Assembly (NCBI RefSeq): GCF_000381925.1
Contig: NZ_KB907308.1
Coordinates: forward strand, 992,001 to 1,056,000
Source: Nocardia sp. BMG111209
Lineage (GTDB): Bacteria; Actinomycetota; Actinomycetes; Mycobacteriales; Mycobacteriaceae
Length of the DNA stretch: 64,000 bases
Reading direction: 5' to 3'
In this document: positions 50,901 through 57,426 of the stretch, in pieces
How positions within the stretch are numbered: the stretch's first letter is position 1
Layout of the letters: each line of letters opens with the position of its first letter
Made by a program: the position numbers and the translations under genes
Notes under the pieces: generated by a model
Told to the model about the DNA's origin: nothing
Database searches by the model: none
The model's input: the letters and a program-made list of their open reading frames with translations, nothing else

Positions 50901-51402
50901 AATCCGCCAGCTGCGGTTCGCCGTAGTCGTCGAGCAGGATGTTGCCCGGCTTCACGTCCCGGTGCAGGGTGCCGCCGCGATGGGCCGTCTCCAGCGCCCC
51001 GGCGATCTTCACCCCGATCCGCACCGCCTCGGTCCAGCCCACCGGGCCGCACTCCTGGATGTGGGCCTCCAGCGAACCGCGCGAGTGGTACGGCATGACG
51101 AGGTACGGCCGTCCGGCGGCGCTGGTGCCCACCTCGAAGAGGTCGACGATGTTGGGATGTCCGGAGAGCTTGCCCATCGCCAGCTGTTCCCGCACGAAAC
51201 GTTCGAGATTGTCCGGATCCGTCTCGGCGGTGAGCAGTTTGACCGCGACCGTACGGTCCAGGGCGGGCTGGCGGCAGCGGTACACGACACCGAAACCGCC
51301 GCTGCCGATCTCGACGGGGCCGGTGAAACCGGCAGCCGCCAGCTCGGCCGCGAACCCCGCGATCGGGTCACGTTCCGTGGAGAGCGGATCGCTGTGCGTC
51401 AC
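47908..51402 (-). CDS. pknK: PknK-like Ser/Thr protein kinase with AAA/STAND ATPase and TPR region, 1164 aa
   Basis: Residues 28-285 form a Hanks-type kinase: GSGGFGVVY (33-41), Lys55, HRDVKPGN (147-154), DFG (167-169), APE (192-194). After a Pro/Thr-rich linker comes a MalT-like ATPase: Walker A GPTGFGKST (384-392) and Walker B VVVIDDWH (Asp477/478), then a winged helix and about 600 residues of TPR-like helical repeats. This order and size equal M. tuberculosis PknK, which regulates translation and growth-phase transcription and binds partners by the repeat region. There is no C-terminal LuxR HTH. GTG 51402 is the start. Convergent with, and 3 bp from, the catabolic cluster. Confidence 0.92.
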   Translation of the reverse strand: MTHSDPLSTERDPIAGFAAELAAAGFTGPVEIGSGGFGVVYRCRQPALDRTVAVKLLTAETDPDNLERFVREQLAMGKLSGHPNIVDLFEVGTSAAGRPYLVMPYHSRGSLEAHIQECGPVGWTEAVRIGVKIAGALETAHRGGTLHRDVKPGNILLDDYGEPQLADFGIARLAGGFVTTAGTVTGSPAFTAPEVLQGQPPDAGADVYGLAATLFCAATGHAVFERRSGEQLVAQFLRITRMPVPDLAEYGLPPDLTDTIERAMSRDRSDRFTTAAEFGDRLREIQARHGLPPDELPVPLADSGSEPDADGRTSSATTESRTTAADIRTVAVRIGATGSRTTPTPPVPATRFRPPPATQGLVARDRLLGMLRRGRDRRLAVVHGPTGFGKSTLAAQWFGWLTAEGTAAAWLTVDRDDDNVIWFLSHLIEAIHTVRPALARELGQLLATHGDEAERYVLTSLINDIDARGEQLVVVIDDWHRVTDPATTAALRFLIESCSPALHLVVTSRSRAGLPMSAARARGDLVEIGAAALRFEPAEARTFLAGLVGPELDPEDADELTAATEGWITALRLAALALRDSDDRGGLIGNLSGRHHLIGEFLAENVLDTLEPDLLEFLTATSISDRVCGDLAAALTGVADGQAVLERIEQRDLFLRRLDDGHWFRYDHLFAEFLRQRLERDRAQGITELHRTASRWFAGQRLVGEAVDHALRAGDEAAAVALVEADGMSLLEHGHAAGLLALVGTLPGAAVDTHPPLQLLLAWANTLLHRPDPAGQALRRAEDLLTGTPGDTTLLRAQADVVHAVVALRADRLSGIDEQLAPCFEHADRLPPYVVGIAANIATYVAAYRYDLDEAHRRQRWAAPYIRRNRGSYNEIHGLCFLGVAAGLQLDIPGAEKYFRRALRLARQTGGSQSYPARLAGALLGELLYERGEVAAAERLIDDGYKLGPTAGIVDFKLARFVVGARIKALRGDRGAAIRRLTEGARVAHAMQLPRLRAEVENERLRLGLPPHPEFGELPVLDYADRRAPADPVDEFTVLYEEFTAIRLLLPDDPESACRWAHDWVDRLESVDRPRELLKARRLLIGCLAAAGRTGEAKALAARVAAQCAVFGSVRYLLDGGPYVVAVLAALRADQESGRWRPEWPHVPEEFLTALMAAPVAQTI

Positions 51403-51596
51403 GACGACCTCGATACAACCTTCGACCTGAACTTCAAGGATATTCCGGTCACGGCGATCGTGGATCCCCCGGTTTCCCGGGTGTGTCGTCCCGTGTGTCC
51501 CTCGGATCGAAGCTTTCCGACTGTCGCCACGGGTTGACAGACGGTTACTATCTTTTCCTCGAGGATTCCACAGTCAGAAAAGGTTCCTATAGAGGT

Positions 51597-52553
51597 ATGA
51601 ACGCAATTCCGATCCGTCGGCGCCCGGTGCGTTGGCTGGCGTGTTGGTGTGCGGTGGTGGGGGTTTCGGCACTGGCGACCACTCAGGTGGCGGAGGCACG
51701 CCCCGTGGACCTCGCACCGGCCATGGCGCCCCCCACCGTGGCTCCGGTCACCACGTCCTCACCCGGCCTGCTCGTCGATTCGGCGACCGCGATCGCCGGG
51801 CAGATGCAGTCCGCGATCGATCTCACCGCACCCGGCAGCCAGGTCGGCATCGAGGTGGTCGACACCACCACCGGCGCCGAAATCGCCGGCGTCGACACCG
51901 ATCAGCAGTTCTACACCGCCTCGGTGGTGAAGTTGCTGATCGCCCTGGACGCGCTGGAACGCGCCGATCCCGCGCCACTCCCGCCGGATGCCGCCGCGGC
52001 GCAAGCCGATCCGCCGATCGCGGATCAGGTCCGCGAGATGCTGACCACCAGTGACGACGGCATCGCCGACGAGCTCTGGGTCAGCGACGGCGGGGTCGAC
52101 ATCGTCACGCGGATGGCGCAGAAGATCGGCCTGCCCGGCACCGTGCCGCCCGACGATCCGGGCCAGTGGGGCGAAACCCGCACCACGCCCAAGGATGTCG
52201 CGGCGATCTACCGGTACATCACGGCCACCGCCCCGCAGCCGGAGCGTCAGGTGATCATGGACGCGCTCGAGCATGTGACCGAGATCTCCGCCGACGGCAC
52301 CGACCAGTTGTTCGGCATCCCGGCCGCGCTGCTGCCGGGTGTCGCGTGGGCCGTGAAACCCGGTTGGATGGCGCTGAATTCGTCGACGACGCTCAACACC
52401 ACCGGCCTGATCGCCGGCCGCCGGGGTGAGCCGCTGCGCTACATCGTCGTGGTGCTGACCACCCAGCCGGCCGATATCGGCTGGACCGCCGGCGGCGACG
52501 CGCTCACCGCCGGAGTCACGGTCCTGCGGACCGCACTGGGCCTGGAACGCTGA
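51597..52553 (+). CDS. Secreted serine hydrolase, class A beta-lactamase-like, 318 aa
   Basis: N-terminal signal segment (basic RRRPVRWLACWCAVVGVSAL, cleavage probably after VAEA). The penicillin-recognising fold shows S109-V-V-K112 (SxxK), S152-D-D (SxN position) and K254-P-G (KTG position). The Glu-containing omega loop of class A enzymes is not obvious. It could be a beta-lactamase relative, a D,D-peptidase or an enzyme of unknown substrate, as for many mycobacterial homologues. ATG 51597 is preceded by AGAGG. About 190 bp separate it from the divergent kinase. Confidence 0.8.
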   Translation: MNAIPIRRRPVRWLACWCAVVGVSALATTQVAEARPVDLAPAMAPPTVAPVTTSSPGLLVDSATAIAGQMQSAIDLTAPGSQVGIEVVDTTTGAEIAGVDTDQQFYTASVVKLLIALDALERADPAPLPPDAAAAQADPPIADQVREMLTTSDDGIADELWVSDGGVDIVTRMAQKIGLPGTVPPDDPGQWGETRTTPKDVAAIYRYITATAPQPERQVIMDALEHVTEISADGTDQLFGIPAALLPGVAWAVKPGWMALNSSTTLNTTGLIAGRRGEPLRYIVVVLTTQPADIGWTAGGDALTAGVTVLRTALGLER

Positions 52554-52639
52554 AACCGCCCGAGCCCGTGGCGAAGTCCCGGGCCCGGCGCGGTCTCGAA
52601 TCGCGCCGACTCCCCCCGGACCCGAACCGGACCCGAAAA

Positions 52640-52680
52640 GATCCGGCCCGGACCGCATTTCCCGCGGTCCGGGCCGGATC
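52640..52680. terminator. 17-bp perfect hairpin, bidirectional terminator
   Basis: GATCCGGCCCGGACCGC (52640-52656), loop ATTTCCC, GCGGTCCGGGCCGGATC (52664-52680). Lies between two convergent genes. On the minus strand the stem is followed by CTTTTCG, so it is best placed to end the leftward transcript. No mismatches. Confidence 0.85.
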
Positions 52681-52704
52681 TCGTCGATGTGCCGTGGCTT
52701 CAGC

Positions 52705-53916
52705 TCATTCGTCGTCCCGCGGCTTGGTGGACCGGGCCTTGCGCCGCTCGGCCCGCAGTTCGGCCAGTTCCTGTTCGAGCGAATCCGCGATGCGGAACTG
52801 CCCGGTGTCGTAGATGTTGAACGAATCGGTCGACGGGTTGCCGTCGTCGACGGACTTGCTCGACTTGGCACCGTTGGACTTTCCGTTGACCTTGTCGCCG
52901 GTGTCCCGGGCCGGGGCCACGGCGAAGATCGAATCCGTATTGGGCTCGTCCACATCGAGCAGCGTCGAATCGCGGTCGCTCGACACCCGATCGGAACTAC
53001 GCGTGCTGCGCACCTTGGTGGTGGGCTCGGCGGCAGTGGCCTGGGCCGGCAGCGCGGCGACCGGACGGCTCGAATTCGGCTCGGGCGTACCGCCGTCGCG
53101 CAGGAAGCTCACGAACGTGGGCATCGAGCGGCGGATCTGCTCGGCCGGATCCGGCATATCGCGCACGGTCTCGGTGGCGCGCGCGATGGCGAGCCCGTAC
53201 CGCGCGCTGGCGGCGTGGTGGATCAGCAGCGCGACACCGATCATCACCGGCGCCACCGCGTGCACGCACACGTCGTACCAACCGCCGGACTTCATGTACG
53301 GATAGGTGTTGAGGCCCACGGTGAGCGCGAGCAGCGCGCCTTCCGCGACCGCCACCTGACGGCGGCTGTCGATGATGCCCCACTCGGCGACCTTGTTGGT
53401 GCCGACCATGATGATCACCAGGCAGACACTGATCATCGCTTCGAGCAGGTAACTGAACCAGTACAGCGGATCGCTCGGGCCACCCGGCGCGATGTTGTGC
53501 TGCACGTTGACGGCCGACCACAGCATGCCGGCCGCCACCACGCCGGCCAGTGCCCGCAGCGACATGGACCGATGCCGGTACAGCGAGGCCAGTTTCGCGT
53601 GCGGGCTGGATTCCCGTCGCTGCGCGGCGATGGCCTTCCTGGCCAGCAACAGATCACGCATATCTGCCTTGGCGATCTCCTGAGAAGTCTTGCGCGCGTG
53701 GTTCGACGCCTTCGACAGCGCCTGCACGTGCCGCCAGCGCTGCTCACGCTCCTCCACGCGGATCTTCTCCGCGAGTTGGCGTTCGGCGGTCAGCTCGTCC
53801 TCGGACAGGGCTTCGGTCAGGGCGGGGTCGAACTGGTACGCGAGCCGCCCGCGGGCCTTCTCGACCCGCCGCGCCAGATGCGTAACCTCGTCCCCTACGG
53901 GGTGTTCGATGGTCAT
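52705..53916 (-). CDS. Predicted membrane protein with four helices and charged ends, 403 aa
   Basis: ATG 53916 follows GGAGG. Residues ~1-115 are charged and helical (RRVEKARGRLAYQFDPAL, LTAERQLAEKIRVEEREQRW), then four membrane helices (LRALAGVVAAGMLWSAVN, WFSYLLEAMISVCLVIIMVG, VAVAEGALLALTVGLNT, VHAVAPVMIGVALLIHHAA). The last ~170 residues are disordered, Ser/Asp-rich, ending in a coiled coil (LEQELAELRAERRKARS). The topology resembles DUF2637-type or Spd-like proteins of actinobacterial plasmids and chromosomes, but the match is loose. Function unknown. Confidence 0.65.
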   Translation of the reverse strand: MTIEHPVGDEVTHLARRVEKARGRLAYQFDPALTEALSEDELTAERQLAEKIRVEEREQRWRHVQALSKASNHARKTSQEIAKADMRDLLLARKAIAAQRRESSPHAKLASLYRHRSMSLRALAGVVAAGMLWSAVNVQHNIAPGGPSDPLYWFSYLLEAMISVCLVIIMVGTNKVAEWGIIDSRRQVAVAEGALLALTVGLNTYPYMKSGGWYDVCVHAVAPVMIGVALLIHHAASARYGLAIARATETVRDMPDPAEQIRRSMPTFVSFLRDGGTPEPNSSRPVAALPAQATAAEPTTKVRSTRSSDRVSSDRDSTLLDVDEPNTDSIFAVAPARDTGDKVNGKSNGAKSSKSVDDGNPSTDSFNIYDTGQFRIADSLEQELAELRAERRKARSTKPRDDE

Positions 53917-54159
53917 CTCGCCTCCAGGCCGGTGAGATTCGATGTCAGCCAGTTGATCACGGGTGGTAACGGCACAGGATATTTTTAGTCGAATACCGCC
54001 GCGAGCGAAACTCTGGATTAGCCGAGATTCCATCTTCTCTCGGCGTGGCGCGCGCGACACGCCCAGAGGCGGCCATTCCGGTCATCATCGGGACCTGCGG
54101 GTAATCGGTCGAACCGGCCAGTGAATGCCCATCGGTACGATACCGGTTAGTATGCGCGG

Positions 54160-54594
54160 GTGGCGAAACTGACAGTGTCGGTGGATGTACCGTTGCCGCC
54201 CGAGCAGGCGTGGGCGCACGCCGCCGATCTTCGCGAACTGGACCGCTGGCTGGTCATGCACGAGGCCTGGCGCGGCGAGGTACCCGAACAGCTCACTGCC
54301 GGAACCCAACTGGTCGGCATCGCCACGGTGAAGGGTCTGCGCAACCGGGTGCGGTGGACGGTGCGCACCGCCGACGCTCCGCACCGGCTGGCCCTCGAGG
54401 GATCCGGCAAGGGCGGCACCAAACTCGGGCTGAGCCTCGACATCGCCGCCCGGGGAACCGGTTCGGTGGTCACCGTCCGCATCGATCTGGGCGGCCGGCC
54501 GCTGTTCGGTCCGATCGGCACCGTCGTCGCACAGACGCTGAAGGGCGACATCGATCGCTCGCTGCACCGATTCGTGGAGCTGTACGCCGCGTAG
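54160..54594 (+). CDS. SRPBCC (START-like, polyketide-cyclase-type) protein, 144 aa
   Basis: Helix-grip fold: strand AKLTVSVDVPLPPEQAWAHA, the helix before ADLRELDRWL, the central sheet TQLVGIATVKGLRNRVRWTV and C-terminal long helix (TVVAQTLKGDIDRSLHRFVE). These proteins bind hydrophobic ligands in a cavity; specificity not evident. A -10 TAGTAT (54148-54153) lies 6 bp before GTG 54160, so the transcript is probably leaderless. The following gene is 95 bp downstream. Confidence 0.85.
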   Translation: MAKLTVSVDVPLPPEQAWAHAADLRELDRWLVMHEAWRGEVPEQLTAGTQLVGIATVKGLRNRVRWTVRTADAPHRLALEGSGKGGTKLGLSLDIAARGTGSVVTVRIDLGGRPLFGPIGTVVAQTLKGDIDRSLHRFVELYAA

Positions 54595-54689
54595 GCCGTT
54601 GCGCCGCAACCGGTTCCGCCGATTCCGCCCGGACGTGTGCCGGATTCTGCTGGCATGGGGTCCGACCCATCGACGGCACGGAGGCGGAT

Positions 54690-55118
54690 ATGTTGTCGCA
54701 GCAGGAGATTTCGGATCGGCTGGAGATCCAGGAGCTGATGGCGCGGTACGCGCACGCGGTCGACTCCCGGCAGTGGGATCTGCTCGACGACATCTTCACC
54801 GCCGACGCGTACATCGACTACTCGGCCACCGGTGGCGCCGCGGGCGATCCGGCCGCGACGAAGAAATTCCTCGCCGAGGTGCTGCCGAATTTCCTCGCCT
54901 ATCAGCATCTGATCGGGAACGCGATCATCACCGTGGCCGGTGACACCGCCACCGCCCGCTCGATGTGCCACAACCCGATGGTGATGTCCGACGGTAAGGG
55001 CGGGCAGCAGGTACTGCTCAACGGGATCTGGTACGTCGACGAGTACGTGCGCGCCGACGGCCGGTGGCGGCTGCGGCGGCGGCACCAGGAGAAGAGTTAT
55101 CAGCTGCTGATCCCGTGA
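54690..55118 (+). CDS. SnoaL-like (NTF2-fold) protein, 142 aa
   Basis: SnoaL_4-type fold: long N-terminal helix (SQQEISDRLEIQELMARYAH), AVDSRQWDLLDDIFTADAYI with the conserved D-Y-S, helix PAATKKFLAEVLPNFLAYQH, then strands ending DGRWRLRRRHQEKSYQLLIP. Similar proteins are dehydratases, isomerases or ring-cleavage partners; the Asp/His set is not fully diagnostic. ATG 54690 follows GGAGG. Same strand as the SRPBCC gene. Confidence 0.83.
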   Translation: MLSQQEISDRLEIQELMARYAHAVDSRQWDLLDDIFTADAYIDYSATGGAAGDPAATKKFLAEVLPNFLAYQHLIGNAIITVAGDTATARSMCHNPMVMSDGKGGQQVLLNGIWYVDEYVRADGRWRLRRRHQEKSYQLLIP

Positions 55119-55171
55119 CCTGTGGCGCAGCTCAACTATTTTCCAAGTAAAACATCTATTAAGCTTCTCGT

Positions 55172-56794
55172 GTGCCCCTCCTCGCGTCCCCCCGGTCCCG
55201 CGGCCGCCATCGTGCCGTCCGCCACCCCGATCTGCGCCGCGTGCTGCCGGTGCGGGGCATGCTGCGGCTGCGGCCGGCGGCCGACATCTGGTACAAACCC
55301 GCGATCAGCGGCGTCGTGGCGGTCGGGGTCCCGGATGTGGCGCTGCTCGGCACCGGCCGGCTGAGCCTGGCGCTCTACACCACCGCGGGCGGCCTGTGCG
55401 CGCTGTACGCGCACGGTATGCCCTACGCGGCCCGCGCGCGGGCGATGGCCTGGGTGGTCCTGAGCATGTGGGCGGGCACCGCGATCTCGCTCACCACCGC
55501 CGCGCACACCGGTTCGGCGGCCGTGCGGGTCGCCGTCATCGCCGTGCTGGCCGCGGCCTACAAGGTGGGCTGCGACGCCGCGCGGATCGGGCCACCCGGC
55601 AACATCATCTTCACCTTCGTCACCGCGACCGCGGCGTTCACTCCGCAGACGCCGGGGCAGTTGCCCGGACATCTCGCCCTGGCCCTGCTGACCGGCGCGT
55701 TCGCCTGGCTGGTCTGCCTGGCTCCCGCCCTGGTCCGGCCGAGCGGACCCGAGCGGCTCGCCGTCGCGCGGGCACTGCTGGCGGTGTCCCGGCAGGCCGG
55801 ACTGCCCGCCGACGATCCGGCGCTCGGCCGATCGCGGCACCTCACGGCGGTGGCCGTCCAGGCCGCCTGGCAGGCCCTGCGCCAGAGTCATCGCGATCCG
55901 GCGCCGCTGGCCCGGCTGCTGATCCGCGCGGAATCCGTTGCCGCCGATCCCGATTCCGGCGCCGCCGGGCAGCTCGCCGACTGGTCCCGGCAGTTGCGGC
56001 GTGGGCGGGCGGTACCCGTCGTGGCGCCGCGGGCGGCCGAGGCCGCGGAGTTGCGCGGCGTGGCCGCCGAGCGCGCCCCCGGCCGCCGCGGATTCCCGGA
56101 GGTGATCCGCGCCTTCGATCCCCGCTCGGCGTACTTCCCGATCGGGGTCCGGGTGGCGGTCGGCTGTGCCGCCGCGGGCTGGGTCTCGATGGCGCTGAAC
56201 GTGCACCGGCCCTACTGGGCGGTGGTCACCGCCGCCACGGTGTTCGTCGCCAATACCGCGCTGAGCTGGCATCGCGCCGTCCAGCGCACGGTCGGGAACC
56301 TGGCGGGCGTGGCGGCGTTCACCGTGCTCACGCCGATCACCCATCATCCGGTCACGATGATCGTCGTGGTGCTGCTGTGCCAGGTCGGCGCCGAGGCGAC
56401 GATGTCGCGCAACTACTGGCTGGGCTCCACCTTCGTCACCCCGATGGCCCTGCTGATGACGGAATTCGCCGCACCGCAGCCCGCTGCCGAGCTGGTCCTC
56501 GGCCGCTGGCTCGACACCTGCGTGGGCGCGGCGCTCGGGCTGCTGGCCTGTTTCGCGATCCCCAATCGCCGGGCCGGCCGGCACGCCGACGCCGCATTGG
56601 ACCGGGTGGAGGCCGCGATCATCGCCGCCGACGACCGGGACCGCCTGGCCGCCGCACTGGTCGAATTGCGCGAGTCGGCGGACACCGCGGCCGGGGAATG
56701 GTGGAGCAGCGCACTGCCGGACGCGCGTATCGTCGGCGCCGAACGCCGGGGCCACCGGCTGCTGGCCGACCTCACCACCGGAGTACCCCGATGA
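55172..56794 (+). CDS. FUSC-family membrane protein, 540 aa
   Basis: Two blocks of membrane helices separated by a cytoplasmic domain (~190-310). Block 1: AISGVVAVGVPDVALLG, LYTTAGGLCALYAHGM, MAWVVLSMWAGTAISL, IAVLAAAYKVGCDAARIG. Block 2: GVRVAVGCAAAGWVSMALN, HRPYWAVVTAATVFVANTA, VGNLAGVAAFTVLTP, TMIVVVLLCQVGAEAT. HRPYWA...ATVF is the conserved FUSC motif of fusaric-acid/aromatic-acid exporters. Its stop overlaps the MarR gene (ATGA), suggesting MarR-controlled efflux. GTG 55172 is the longest start; an internal ATG at MLRLRPA is possible. Confidence 0.85.
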   Translation: MPLLASPRSRGRHRAVRHPDLRRVLPVRGMLRLRPAADIWYKPAISGVVAVGVPDVALLGTGRLSLALYTTAGGLCALYAHGMPYAARARAMAWVVLSMWAGTAISLTTAAHTGSAAVRVAVIAVLAAAYKVGCDAARIGPPGNIIFTFVTATAAFTPQTPGQLPGHLALALLTGAFAWLVCLAPALVRPSGPERLAVARALLAVSRQAGLPADDPALGRSRHLTAVAVQAAWQALRQSHRDPAPLARLLIRAESVAADPDSGAAGQLADWSRQLRRGRAVPVVAPRAAEAAELRGVAAERAPGRRGFPEVIRAFDPRSAYFPIGVRVAVGCAAAGWVSMALNVHRPYWAVVTAATVFVANTALSWHRAVQRTVGNLAGVAAFTVLTPITHHPVTMIVVVLLCQVGAEATMSRNYWLGSTFVTPMALLMTEFAAPQPAAELVLGRWLDTCVGAALGLLACFAIPNRRAGRHADAALDRVEAAIIAADDRDRLAAALVELRESADTAAGEWWSSALPDARIVGAERRGHRLLADLTTGVPR

Positions 56795-57336
56795 GCGAAT
56801 CGCGCGACGTGGTCGCCGGAGCCCTGCGGCAATGGGAGATCACCTATCCCGGCGTGGACTTCGAGCCCGTCGCGGTGATCGGCCGGATCAGCCGCTGCGC
56901 CACGCTGCTGCAGGAGGTCACCGAGATGCCGCTGGGCCGGGAGGGGCTCAGCCGCACCGAATTCGAGATCCTGTGCGCGCTGCGCCGGGCGGGCGGCCCG
57001 GTGGGTGAATCCGTCCCGGCGCCCGCGGCCGGTGCGGGCCGCACCCCCGGCCAGCTGGCCCGCGAGACCTACGCCTCCCCCGCCGCCGTCACCAAGCGGG
57101 TCCGGGCGCTGGAGGAGCGCGGTCTCGTCACTCGCCGCTCGGATGCCCGCGATCGCCGAGTTGCTCATCTCACACTCACCGAGACCGGCCGCGACCTGGC
57201 CGATCGACTGATCCCGCAACAGCTCTCGTACGAGAAAGAGCTGATCACGGGCCTGCCGGCGGCCGAGCGCGCCGATCTCGCGCGCATTCTCGGCGAATTC
57301 CTGCTGGTGCTGGAGGGCCGGTTGGGCGGACGCTGA
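56791..57336 (+). CDS. MarR-family regulator, 181 aa
   Basis: Winged helix: LSRTEFEILCALRRAGGP, then PGQLARETYASPAAVTKRVR, ALEERGLVTRRSDARDRRVA and HLTLTETGRDLADRL. A 20-residue Pro/Gly/Ala insert (GESVPAPAAGAGRTP) in the loop between the first two HTH helices is unusual for the family. It is coupled to the FUSC gene by ATGA. The inverted repeat at 57363 and the MFS gene downstream may also be under its control. Confidence 0.88.
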   Translation: MSESRDVVAGALRQWEITYPGVDFEPVAVIGRISRCATLLQEVTEMPLGREGLSRTEFEILCALRRAGGPVGESVPAPAAGAGRTPGQLARETYASPAAVTKRVRALEERGLVTRRSDARDRRVAHLTLTETGRDLADRLIPQQLSYEKELITGLPAAERADLARILGEFLLVLEGRLGGR

Positions 57337-57362
57337 GGGTGCGCCGGCACCGGCGTCCGATT

Positions 57363-57377
57363 CGGAGGGAGCCTCCG
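57363..57377. promoter_or_regulatory. Inverted repeat between marR and the MFS fusion gene
   Basis: CGGAGG-GAG-CCTCCG, perfect 6-bp arms, 50 bp upstream of ATG 57427. Suitable as a MarR or TetR operator controlling the downstream transporter. It resembles, but is not spaced as, the GGAG-N7-CTCC sites near 24.5 and 26.9 kb. Confidence 0.45.
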
Positions 57378-57426
57378 TTTCTGGTACGTTACTCGAACGA
57401 AGTGTTTTCGTGGGGAGGAACGTTCG

